NCBI GenBank assembly: GCA_003021325.1 | Contig: PXQM01000111.1 | Span: 1-6,587, forward strand | Source of the DNA: Halobacteriales archaeon QH_10_70_21 | Lineage (GTDB): Archaea; Halobacteriota; Halobacteria; Halobacteriales; Haloarculaceae | Length of the DNA: 6,587 bases | Direction of reading: 5' to 3' | Shown here: piece by piece, positions 1 to 5,381 of the stretch | Position numbering within the stretch: position 1 is the first letter of the stretch | Layout of the letters: each line of letters opens with the position of its first letter | The notes under the pieces: model-generated | What the model saw: the letters and a program-made list of their open reading frames with translations, nothing else | Databases searched by the model: none | What the model was told of the DNA's origin: nothing | Translations under genes and position numbers: made by a program

Positions 1-189
1 GACCGTGCCGGCGACGGCGGGGACCACGCCGAAGACCAGCCCGAAGCTCCTGCCGTCCGCAGCGGCGGACCCGCCGCCGAGCGTCCCGAGAAGAACGAGC
101 GCAGCCGTCTCGACGACGGCGACGACGGCGACGAGGGCTGCGGCGTACCGGGGGCGCATTCCGAACGCGTAGGCGCTGCGGTCGACCAC
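1..189 (-). CDS. Unrecognised membrane protein, N-terminal part (runs off left edge)
   Basis: On the minus strand an open frame of exactly 63 codons runs from a GTG at 189 to the left edge with no stop. The translation has a short polar N-terminus, then a strongly hydrophobic Ala/Val/Leu stretch (about residues 15-39), a short polar loop (ADGRS) and a second hydrophobic stretch (from about residue 49), so this is the start of a protein with at least two membrane segments. I prefer the GTG at 189 because a TTTA element at 216-219 lies about 28 bases upstream, the spacing for leaderless transcription. An in-frame ATG at 159 (followed by Arg-Pro-Arg) is the alternative, and it would still leave the first helix intact. 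The gene is divergent from tfe across a 94-base gap. I do not recognise the family; the rest of the protein is outside the window. Confidence 0.6.
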   Translation of the reverse strand, partial: MVDRSAYAFGMRPRYAAALVAVVAVVETAALVLLGTLGGGSAAADGRSFGLVFGVVPAVAGTV

Positions 190-213
190 GTCCCCCTCTC
201 GACCGAGCGGAAG

Positions 214-221
214 GGTAAACT
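214..221 (-). promoter_or_regulatory. TATA-like promoter element for the divergent membrane-protein gene
   Basis: Read on the minus strand this is GAGTTTAC, AT-rich in a very GC-rich surrounding. Its centre is about 28 bases before the GTG at 189, which places the expected transcription start at or next to the start codon (leaderless mRNA). This is inferred from position and composition only. Confidence 0.45.
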
Positions 222-250
222 CGCGGGTCGGCCGACTCCAGCTTTCGGAG

Positions 251-259
251 ATTTTAAAC
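251..259 (+). promoter_or_regulatory. TATA box of the tfe operon
   Basis: The sequence ATTTTAAAC is the most AT-rich stretch in the divergent gap between the left-edge gene and tfe. It is centred about 29 bases before the tfe ATG at 284, and a purine-rich GGAG lies just before it where the TFB recognition element should be. The geometry predicts a transcription start within a few bases of the ATG, so the operon mRNA is probably leaderless; no Shine-Dalgarno motif is visible next to the ATG. Confidence 0.7.
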
Positions 260-283
260 GCGTCGGTGGCCTGACTGCACACA

Positions 284-817
284 ATGGCTTTTGAGGAACT
301 GCTGAACGACCCCGTGATTCAGAAGTACCTCCACGAGCTGGTCGGTCCGACGGGGATGCCCGTCGCCGCTGCGCCGCCGGACGGCGAGGTCACCGACGAG
401 GAACTCGCGGAGGAGCTCGGGCTCGAGCTCAACGACGTCCGCCGGGGGCTCTTCATCCTCTACGAGAACGACCTCGCGTCGTACCGCCGGCTGCGCGACG
501 AGGACTCGGGGTGGCTCACCTACCTGTGGACCTTCGAGTACGAGAACATCCCCGAACAGCTCGAGGAGGAGATGCACCGGCTGCTCGAGGCGCTCGAGGA
601 GCGACGCGCCTACGAGCGGGACAACGAGTTCTACCTCTGTGGGCAGTGCCAGCTCCGGTTCGAGTTCGGCGAGGCCATGGAGTTCGGCTTCGAGTGCCCC
701 CAGTGCGGCGCCCAGCTGGAGACGATGGACAACCAGCGGCTCGTCGACGCGATGGACGAGCGCATCGCGGAGCTTCGCGAAGAACTGAACGTCGACGCCG
801 AGCGCGTGGAAGCCTGA
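284..817 (+). CDS. tfe: Transcription initiation factor TFE (TFIIE-alpha homologue)
   Basis: This 177-aa protein is the archaeal counterpart of the TFIIE alpha subunit. TFE joins RNA polymerase, TBP and TFB at the promoter and stabilises the melted DNA, which matters most at weak promoters. Residues 1-85 form the winged-helix domain that contacts polymerase and the non-template strand. Residues about 90-115 are a Glu/Arg-rich helical linker, and a zinc ribbon follows with all four cysteines present (C119, C122, C138, C141, as CGQC and CPQC pairs). A charged helix closes the protein. The segments GPTGMPVAAAPP and LYENDLASYRRLRDEDSGW are typical of haloarchaeal TFE, and the length is normal for the family. 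The ATG at 284 is supported by the TATA box about 29 bases upstream. The stop overlaps the next gene's ATG by one base, so this gene heads a three-gene operon. Confidence 0.96.
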   Translation: MAFEELLNDPVIQKYLHELVGPTGMPVAAAPPDGEVTDEELAEELGLELNDVRRGLFILYENDLASYRRLRDEDSGWLTYLWTFEYENIPEQLEEEMHRLLEALEERRAYERDNEFYLCGQCQLRFEFGEAMEFGFECPQCGAQLETMDNQRLVDAMDERIAELREELNVDAERVEA

Positions 818-1488
818 TGGTCGTCCTGGCAACGAAGGTCTACGTCGACGGCGAGGCCCGGCAGCGGGCGCTCGATTCGCTCTCGTCGCTCGTCGCCAAC
901 GAACTCGCGGAGCTCGACGTCGAGTTCGCGCTCGGGCTCCGGAACGACGAGTTCCCCTCCGTCACCGTCACCGGCGAGGACGCGACCGTCGCCCGGAACC
1001 TGCTCGAGCAGGAGTGGGGGGCGGTCACCCCGCACCGCGAGCCCGGCGGGACCCACGTCGGGACGCTGGAGTCGTGGGACGACGACGGGTTCGTCCTCGA
1101 CGCCGGCGAGGAAGTCCGCGTCCCGGCCGACGAGCTCGGGCTGGGTCGCGGCTCGCCCCCCCAGGTGCGCAAGCGGTTCGGCCTCGTCCAGCACCTGCCC
1201 CTGCGGTTCCGCGAGCGCGAGGCCGAGCCCCCGCGGCTCGCCGACAACGAGCGGGACCGCCTCTACGACTGGACCCGGGGGACCGACCGCGTGAACGTCA
1301 ACAGCGCCACGCGGGCGGAGGTCCGCGCGACGGTCAACCGCGCCGGCCACGCCGACGACATCGTCACCGTCGAGCGGCTCGGTCTGCTGGAGCAGAGCAT
1401 CGTCTGCCGCGAGGGAACCGACGCGCCGGGGCTGCTGGCCGACATCGGCCCGCACCTCCGGTCGGAACTGCTCGCAGTCGTCCCCTGA
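817..1488 (+). CDS. DUF2110-type conserved archaeal protein
   Basis: This 223-aa protein begins at the ATG whose A is also the last base of the tfe stop (TGATG), so it is almost certainly co-transcribed and translationally coupled with tfe. It looks like the archaeal DUF2110 family, which I know mainly as a conserved neighbour of tfe; its biochemical role is unknown to me. Visible layout: an N-terminal alpha/beta region (1-70); a middle stretch with a GTxxGTLESWDDDGFVLDAG pattern (about 78-97) that reads like a small beta-barrel of the SH3/OB kind; a basic segment with RKRFGL (118-123); and a C-terminal part with VNVNSATRAEV (159-169) and a CREGTDAPGL motif (197-206). There is no signal peptide or membrane helix, so it should be cytoplasmic. 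A role beside TFE in transcription is inferred from gene order only. The family call is from memory of sequence style and context. Confidence 0.8.
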   Translation: MVVLATKVYVDGEARQRALDSLSSLVANELAELDVEFALGLRNDEFPSVTVTGEDATVARNLLEQEWGAVTPHREPGGTHVGTLESWDDDGFVLDAGEEVRVPADELGLGRGSPPQVRKRFGLVQHLPLRFREREAEPPRLADNERDRLYDWTRGTDRVNVNSATRAEVRATVNRAGHADDIVTVERLGLLEQSIVCREGTDAPGLLADIGPHLRSELLAVVP

Positions 1489-1489
1489 T

Positions 1490-2326
1490 ATGAACCGCCG
1501 CCTCATCGCCGCCGCCGCCGTCGTCGTCCTCCTGGGTCTGGCGGGCTGTTCGTCGCCGTTCGGCGACGACGCCGCCAGCGCCGAGGACCTCGCGACGGAC
1601 GCCAACTACACGTTCGACACCGACCGCGACGCCTACATCGTCGTCAACCAGGACAACTACACTGCGGTCTACAACGTCTCGAAGGCCGAGGGCAACGAGT
1701 CGATCGAGCTGTACACCACCGACTCGCTCACCGTCGAGCAACCGCTGGAGATACGCGCCCTCCAGTTCCGGTACGCCGACTCCTCGCGGTTCCCGAACGG
1801 GACCATCGTCCGCTACGCGGACGCCAACGCGACCAACGCGAGCCGCGTCTACCCCAACGGAACGACCGAGCCCGTCGACACCCTCGGGGTCGAGACCACG
1901 GGCGACCGGACGGTGGTCGAGCTGCCGGCCGAGGCGGGCCAGCTCGCCTTCACCGCGCCGAAGGAGGGCAAGGAGCTCGCCATCAGGCCGCCCGTAAACG
2001 GTAGCTTCGAGCTCGTCCTGCCGCCCGACACCGACGCCTCGCTGCCGCTGCTCTCGCAGGTCCAGCCGTCGAACGACGACCGCCGGACCGTCGACGGCCG
2101 CGTCCACATCCTGTGGGAGGAGGTCGACACCTCGGTTCTCGTCGTCCGGTGGTACCTCGAGCGCGACCTGGTGCTGTTCGGCGGCCTCGCGCTCGTCGGC
2201 GTCGCAATCGGCCTCTTCGGGCTCGGCTACTACTACCTGCAGGTCCAGCAGGCGAAGAAGCGCCGCAAGGCCGAGGGCATCGACATCGACGACGACGGCC
2301 GCGACCCCCCGCCCGGGATGGGCTGA
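1490..2326 (+). CDS. DUF5803-type surface lipoprotein with C-terminal membrane anchor
   Basis: This 278-aa protein is third in the tfe operon; its ATG starts one base after the preceding stop (TGATATG). The N-terminus is a lipoprotein signal: Arg at 3-4, a hydrophobic core, then the lipobox LAGC with the lipidated Cys at residue 20. Residues 21-225 are an extracytoplasmic, mostly beta-looking domain carrying nine N-glycosylation sequons (N39, 56, 62, 69, 103, 113, 116, 123, 170). One membrane helix follows at about 226-250, then a cytoplasmic tail with KKRRK (256-260) and an acidic end. The topology is therefore outside domain, helix, positive tail inside. It matches what I recall as DUF5803, found after DUF2110 in haloarchaea; the function is unknown. 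Finding an exported protein in the operon of a basal transcription factor is odd but probably reflects conserved gene order. Confidence 0.82.
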   Translation: MNRRLIAAAAVVVLLGLAGCSSPFGDDAASAEDLATDANYTFDTDRDAYIVVNQDNYTAVYNVSKAEGNESIELYTTDSLTVEQPLEIRALQFRYADSSRFPNGTIVRYADANATNASRVYPNGTTEPVDTLGVETTGDRTVVELPAEAGQLAFTAPKEGKELAIRPPVNGSFELVLPPDTDASLPLLSQVQPSNDDRRTVDGRVHILWEEVDTSVLVVRWYLERDLVLFGGLALVGVAIGLFGLGYYYLQVQQAKKRRKAEGIDIDDDGRDPPPGMG

Positions 2327-2373
2327 CCGGGACACCCCCGAGGCCGGCCGCCACGGCGGGTCGGGCGGGCCAC

Positions 2374-2386
2374 GGAAAGTATATCA
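2374..2386 (+). promoter_or_regulatory. BRE/TATA promoter of the Trp-rich hypothetical gene
   Basis: GGAAAG (2374-2379) followed by TATATC (2380-2385) is a textbook-looking haloarchaeal BRE plus TATA. The TATA centre is about 27 bases before the ATG at 2409, so the mRNA should be leaderless. It separates this gene from the tfe operon ending at 2326; no obvious T-tract terminator is visible in 2327-2373. Confidence 0.75.
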
Positions 2387-2408
2387 CCGAGCCGCCGTCC
2401 CCGCCGGT

Positions 2409-3101
2409 ATGGCCGGTGCAACCATCGAGTTCACCTTCGCGTCGCCCGGCGACGAGCTGCGGTTCCTCCGGGAGTACCTCGCCGGAGCGTGGGACCGATT
2501 CGAGTCGAGCGACCACTGGGAGACGGGCTGGTTCTGGTCGTACCGACAGTTCGCCGACTACGACTGGGGCCCCCAGGGTGGCCTCGTCCGGCTCGTCTTC
2601 GAGGGCGACCCGGACGCACTCGTCGAAGCCGAATCGGACCGCTGGCAGCAGTTTGCGGGCCTCACCGACTGGCGGCTCCGTCGGTACGAGGCCGAGGGCT
2701 ACGACAGCCTCCTGGCCCAGCAACGGGACGCGAAGGGCGACCGCGGCGGCGAGTGGGAGTACCGGGTCAAACCCATCGTCTCCCGGTTCTCGCTGGCGGT
2801 CCTCCGCGAGTTCGACGACCCCATGCCGGCAGTGGGCGAGGGCGGCGAGGCGAATCCGAAGGGAATCGGCTTCTGGACGGCGATGCACGACCAGCTCGTC
2901 CAGTGCGGGTACGACTGGTACGACGAGACGGCCGCGTGCCGAAAGGCGATGACGAACCGCCTGAAGTCGATCGCCGCCTACCGCGGTGCCGACGCCGCGC
3001 GGGCGGAGTACGAGGCGATACTCGCCGACTGGGAGGCCCACGAGGACGACCTGGAGGCGTGGCTCGAGGCCACCCCGACCGGGGCGGCGACCGAACCCTG
3101 A
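2409..3101 (+). CDS. Unrecognised tryptophan-rich acidic protein (possible lantibiotic-dehydratase C-domain relative)
   Basis: This is a soluble-looking protein of 230 aa with no signal peptide or membrane helix. The start is fixed by a strong promoter 27 bases upstream. It has twelve tryptophans (about 5%), many in aromatic clusters: W37-W43 with WFWSYR (41-46), W53, W79, W88, W156, W170. Other visible blocks are GGLVRLVFEGDPDAL (57-71), WRLRRYEAEGY (88-98), EWEYRVKPIVSRFSLAVL (115-132), MTNRL (181-185) and an acidic C-terminal helix (about 195-222). The order aromatic-rich WFF-R-Y, then G-x-x-x-RLxF, then YExE, then a late NRL is faintly like the C-terminal domain of lantibiotic dehydratases and thiopeptide-type proteins, but no precursor peptide or partner enzyme is nearby. 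I do not recognise the family; the resemblance is a hypothesis. It is a real gene by codon composition, promoter and length. Confidence 0.85.
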   Translation: MAGATIEFTFASPGDELRFLREYLAGAWDRFESSDHWETGWFWSYRQFADYDWGPQGGLVRLVFEGDPDALVEAESDRWQQFAGLTDWRLRRYEAEGYDSLLAQQRDAKGDRGGEWEYRVKPIVSRFSLAVLREFDDPMPAVGEGGEANPKGIGFWTAMHDQLVQCGYDWYDETAACRKAMTNRLKSIAAYRGADAARAEYEAILADWEAHEDDLEAWLEATPTGAATEP

Positions 3102-3120
3102 GACGGACCGAAAGCAGCTG

Positions 3121-3148
3121 GCCGGCGGCGGGCCGCGGCACCGCCGGC
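3121..3148. repeat. GC-rich inverted repeat after the Trp-rich gene
   Basis: GCCGGCGG at 3121-3128 is perfectly complementary to CCGCCGGC at 3141-3148, giving an 8-bp stem with a 12-base loop. It begins 20 bases after the stop of the upstream gene and could act as a 3'-end hairpin. There is no following T-tract, and chance hairpins are common at this GC content. Confidence 0.35.
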
Positions 3149-3180
3149 TCGACCCGACTCGACCCGTCCCGAGCCGTGCC

Positions 3181-3187
3181 GTTTACA
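3181..3187 (+). promoter_or_regulatory. TATA-like element of the CinA-like gene
   Basis: GTTTACA is an AT-rich island centred about 27 bases before the ATG at 3211, again the leaderless spacing. It supports the start at 3211 over earlier in-frame ATGs that lie within the preceding gene. Confidence 0.6.
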
Positions 3188-3210
3188 CGGCGTCGGCACG
3201 AGCGTTTCCC

Positions 3211-3897
3211 ATGGACGTCGCGCTGGTGTGCGTCGGCGACGAGCTGCTGGCCGGCGACACCGTCAACACGAACGCCGCCTGGCTGGGCGAACGCCTCACG
3301 GAGCGCGGCGTGGACGTCGAGCGGGTCACCGTCGTCCCCGACCGCGTGGCCGACATCGCCCGGACGGTCAACGAGTACCGCGCCGACCACGACGCCGTCG
3401 TCGTCACCGGCGGTCTCGGTCCCACCCACGACGACGTGACGATGGCCGGCGTCGCCGCAGCGGTCGGGCGCCCGCTCGCCGAGAACGAGGCCGTCCTCGA
3501 ACGGCTCGAGTCCGAGGGCGGCTACGCCCGCGAGGACCTCGCAGAGGGGACCGCCGACATCCCCGAGGGCGCGCGCCCGCTCCACAACGTCGAGGGCGTC
3601 GCGCCGGGCTGCGTCGTCGAGAACGTCTACGTCCTGCCCGGCGTCCCCGCCGAGATGAAGGCGATGTTCGGGGCGGTCGCCGGGGAGTTCGAGGGCGAGG
3701 ACCGGTACGTCGGCTTCGTCGCCGTCGACGAGCCCGAGAGCGCGCTCGTCGGACGGTTCGCGGAGCTGCAGGAGCGGTTCGACGTGACCGTCGGGAGCTA
3801 CCCCGGCGACGACGTGCGCGTGAAGCTGCAGACGCCTGACGAGGCGGAGCTGGAGGCGGCCCTGGAGTGGCTGCGGGCCAACGTCGAGGAGGCGTAG
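3211..3897 (+). CDS. CinA N-terminal-like / molybdopterin-binding-fold protein (COG1058)
   Basis: This 228-aa protein has the MoaB/MogA-type fold found at the N-terminus of bacterial CinA. Visible motifs are VGDELLAGDTVNTN (8-21), the core TGGLGPTHDD (66-75), LPGVPAEMK (142-150) and SYPGDDVRVKLQT (196-208). In two-domain CinA proteins this region handles ADP-ribose-type nucleotides (COG1058 pyrophosphatase activity) and a separate C-terminal domain is the NMN deamidase. That second domain is absent here, as is usual in archaea, so names such as competence/damage-inducible protein should not be taken as function. The protein is cytoplasmic. I chose the ATG at 3211 because the TATA element sits 27 bases upstream and the homologous region begins right there (MDVALVCVGDE). 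Its TAG directly abuts the stop of a small convergent gene. A nucleotide-repair or salvage role is inferred from the family. Confidence 0.92.
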   Translation: MDVALVCVGDELLAGDTVNTNAAWLGERLTERGVDVERVTVVPDRVADIARTVNEYRADHDAVVVTGGLGPTHDDVTMAGVAAAVGRPLAENEAVLERLESEGGYAREDLAEGTADIPEGARPLHNVEGVAPGCVVENVYVLPGVPAEMKAMFGAVAGEFEGEDRYVGFVAVDEPESALVGRFAELQERFDVTVGSYPGDDVRVKLQTPDEAELEAALEWLRANVEEA

Positions 3898-4014
3898 CTA
3901 CCGGTAGAGGTACCAGAGCCAGCCGACGGTGATCGCGAGGCTCGACAGCAGCACGATCCAGCCGCTGGCGTCGACGACGCCCGTCTGGACGCCCTCCTGC
4001 AGGACGGTGTACAT
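3898..4014 (-). CDS. 38-aa single-pass membrane microprotein
   Basis: This small minus-strand gene encodes 38 aa starting MYTVLQEGVQTG. The last part (about residues 17-36, with WIVLLSSLAITV and the aromatic end WLWYLYR) is a single membrane helix ending in an Arg. It lies inside a much longer open frame that continues upstream to 5250, but that longer frame is only the antisense of the NAD kinase-like gene. Two things support the short gene: a TTAAT promoter element about 28 bases before this ATG, and a hydrophobic, aromatic-capped composition unlike a random shadow. It converges on the CinA-like gene with no base between the two stop codons (TAG|CTA). I do not recognise the family and propose no function; a small subunit or regulator of a membrane complex is one possibility. 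Confidence 0.7.
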   Translation of the reverse strand: MYTVLQEGVQTGVVDASGWIVLLSSLAITVGWLWYLYR

Positions 4015-4037
4015 GCGCGCCGGTAGCTCCGGGCGGC

Positions 4038-4045
4038 CCTTAATC
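4038..4045 (-). promoter_or_regulatory. TATA-like element of the 38-aa gene
   Basis: On the minus strand this reads GATTAAGG, a lone AT-rich patch in GC-rich DNA, preceded by purine-rich GGGAACG. Its centre is 28 bases from the ATG at 4014, which fits a leaderless transcript and is the main argument that the microprotein is real. Confidence 0.6.
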
Positions 4046-4144
4046 CGTTCCCTTCGGCGCGCGCCCCGGCTCGCGGGTCGCCACACTCGCCGCTCGCGTC
4101 CGGCGAGGGCCTCCCTTCGCCCGGCGGTCGCCCGGACCGCGCCG

Positions 4145-4150
4145 CTTTTG
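4145..4150 (+). promoter_or_regulatory. Weak TATA-like element of the NAD kinase-like gene
   Basis: CTTTTG is centred about 26-27 bases before the ATG at 4174. It is a poorer TATA match than the others in the window, but the position is right. The divergent gap 4015-4173 otherwise holds GC-rich sequence with a 7-bp inverted repeat (4086-4092 with 4101-4107) and nothing else I can name. Confidence 0.45.
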
Positions 4151-4173
4151 CCCGCGGCGTCCCGTGGTCCGGT

Positions 4174-5244
4174 ATGCGACGCATCGGGCTGGTCGTCAAC
4201 CCCATCGCCGGCATGGGGGGCCGGGTCGGGCTGAAGGGCACCGACAACAAGGTCGAGGAGGCGCGCCGCCGCGGTGCCGACCCGCGCTCGCCCTCGCGGG
4301 CCCGGGCGGCGCTGGAGCACCTCAACGAACAGCCCGCCGAGGTCGACCTCTACACCTACGGGGGCGAGATGGGCGAGGAGGAGGCCGTCGCCGCCGGCTT
4401 CGAGCCGACCGTCGTCGGGTCCCCGGCGAGCGAGGAGACCACCGCCGCCGACACCAGGGCGGCCGTCCGCCGGCTCCTCGAGGCTGCGGTCGACCTCATC
4501 CTCTTCGTCGGCGGTGACGGCACCGCCGTCGACGTCGCCGAGACGCTCGAGGCCGAGGACGCCGAGGTTCCGATCCTCGGGGTCCCCGGCGGCGTGAAGG
4601 TCTACTCGTCGGTCTTCGCCGTCACCCCGCGGGCCGCCGGCCGCATCGCCGCGACCTTCGACCGCACCGAGACCCGCGAGGTCAACGACATCGACGAGGA
4701 CGCCTACCGGGGCGGCGACGTCACGACCGAACTGAAGGCGCTGGCGGAGGTGCCGGTCGGCGACGAGGTACAGTCCTCGAAGCAGATCGGCGGCGGCACC
4801 GTCGAGGCGCTCGCCGAGGCCGTCGCCGGCGACGTCCGCGAGGACGACGCGACCTACGTTCTCGGTCCCGGCTCGACGGTCGACGCCGTCAAGACCGAAC
4901 TCGGGTTCAACGGCTCGCCGCTCGGTGTCGACGCCTGGCGGGACGGCGAGGTCCTCGCCGCCGACGCCGCCGAGTCGGACATCCTCGCCTCGCTCGGCGA
5001 ACGGAACGTCGTCGTCGTCTCCCCCATCGGCGGCCAAGGGTTCATCTTCGGCCGCGGCAACGACCAGATTTCCCCCGCGGTCATCCGTCGCTCCGAGATC
5101 GAGGTCATCGCCTCGAAACAGAAGCTCGACGACATCGGCGTACTGCGGGTCGACACCGGCGACCCCGAGCTCGACGAGGAACTCCGCGGCTGGCAGCGCG
5201 TCCGCGTCGGCAAGTTCGAGCGCCGGCTGCTGAAGGTGGTCTGA
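4174..5244 (+). CDS. ATP-NAD kinase family protein (COG3199 / AcoX-like)
   Basis: This 356-aa cytoplasmic protein belongs to the NAD kinase/diacylglycerol kinase superfold, in the branch usually annotated as ATP-NAD kinase or AcoX-like. Visible motifs are NPIAGMGGRVGLKGTD (9-24), the nucleotide-binding FVGGDGTAVDVAE (111-123), ILGVPGGVK (134-142), IGGGTVEALAE (205-215), GPGSTVDAVK (231-240) and PIGGQGFIFGRGNDQISP (284-301). The GGDGT motif is the signature shared with true NAD kinases, where its Asp is catalytic. Family length is about 330-380 aa, so it is complete. The start at 4174 puts the first conserved strand at the N-terminus and fits the TATA spacing. Members are predicted to phosphorylate NAD or a related nucleotide; the real substrate is not settled by sequence. 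A T-tract follows seven bases after the stop. Confidence 0.92.
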   Translation: MRRIGLVVNPIAGMGGRVGLKGTDNKVEEARRRGADPRSPSRARAALEHLNEQPAEVDLYTYGGEMGEEEAVAAGFEPTVVGSPASEETTAADTRAAVRRLLEAAVDLILFVGGDGTAVDVAETLEAEDAEVPILGVPGGVKVYSSVFAVTPRAAGRIAATFDRTETREVNDIDEDAYRGGDVTTELKALAEVPVGDEVQSSKQIGGGTVEALAEAVAGDVREDDATYVLGPGSTVDAVKTELGFNGSPLGVDAWRDGEVLAADAAESDILASLGERNVVVVSPIGGQGFIFGRGNDQISPAVIRRSEIEVIASKQKLDDIGVLRVDTGDPELDEELRGWQRVRVGKFERRLLKVV

Positions 5245-5248
5245 GCCC

Positions 5249-5257
5249 ACTTTTTAC
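5249..5257 (+). terminator. T-tract terminator after the NAD kinase-like gene
   Basis: Five consecutive T residues (5251-5255) within ACTTTTTAC lie seven bases downstream of the TGA at 5242-5244. Archaeal termination depends on U-rich tracts near the 3' end, and this is the only T5 in the neighbourhood, so it is a good candidate termination site. It could also be read as an AT-rich promoter element, but no convincing gene follows at leaderless spacing. Confidence 0.6.
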
Positions 5258-5260
5258 ACC

Positions 5261-5281
5261 AGGGTCGCCTCCGGCGACCCT
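5261..5281. repeat. Perfect hairpin with 9-bp stem in the convergent gap
   Basis: AGGGTCGCC (5261-5269) pairs perfectly with GGCGACCCT (5273-5281) around a TCC loop. It sits just after the T-tract downstream of the NAD kinase-like gene. On the minus strand it is about 160 bases past the ccdA stop and is followed by an A-to-T stretch (GTAAAAAGTG), not by a T-run. It may stabilise 3' ends or mark a transcript boundary between convergent genes. Confidence 0.55.
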
Positions 5282-5338
5282 CGGCAATGGTGGACGATGT
5301 GCGCGCGTGCTCCTTGTGCGGCCGCTCGGGTCGCTCCA

Positions 5339-5363
5339 ATCCGCGCGCTTCGCTCGCGCGGAT
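5339..5363. repeat. Perfect hairpin with 9-bp stem around a CTTCGCT loop
   Basis: ATCCGCGCG (5339-5347) pairs with CGCGCGGAT (5355-5363) around a 7-base loop. This is the second hairpin in the gap between the convergent NAD kinase-like and ccdA genes. Function is unknown; a 3'-end structure is the simplest reading. Confidence 0.5.
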
Positions 5364-5381
5364 GCTACCCCGATGGGCAAC

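Noticed and set aside
1291..1323. VNVNSATRAEV in the DUF2110-type protein, which resembles the start of a ComEA-like helix-hairpin-helix
   Set aside because: The expected following GIG hairpin is missing, so the likeness is probably accidental.
631..1605. Long minus-strand frame opposite tfe and the DUF2110-type gene
   Set aside because: It covers the zinc ribbon of tfe in antisense, shows no motif of its own and has no promoter at the expected spacing.
3165..3211. Earlier in-frame ATGs for the CinA-like gene (extending into the preceding gene)
   Set aside because: The extension is Arg/Pro-rich shadow sequence, while the TATA spacing and the start of homology both point to 3211.
4086..4107. 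7-bp inverted repeat CTCGCCG/CGGCGAG in the divergent gap before the NAD kinase-like gene
   Set aside because: It is short and fully GC-rich; several such pairs are expected by chance, and it has no fixed relation to either promoter.
3898..5250. A 450-codon open frame on the minus strand covering the NAD kinase-like gene
   Set aside because: Only its last 38 codons look like a protein. The rest is the antisense of a well-recognised gene, as expected in DNA of this GC content and codon bias.
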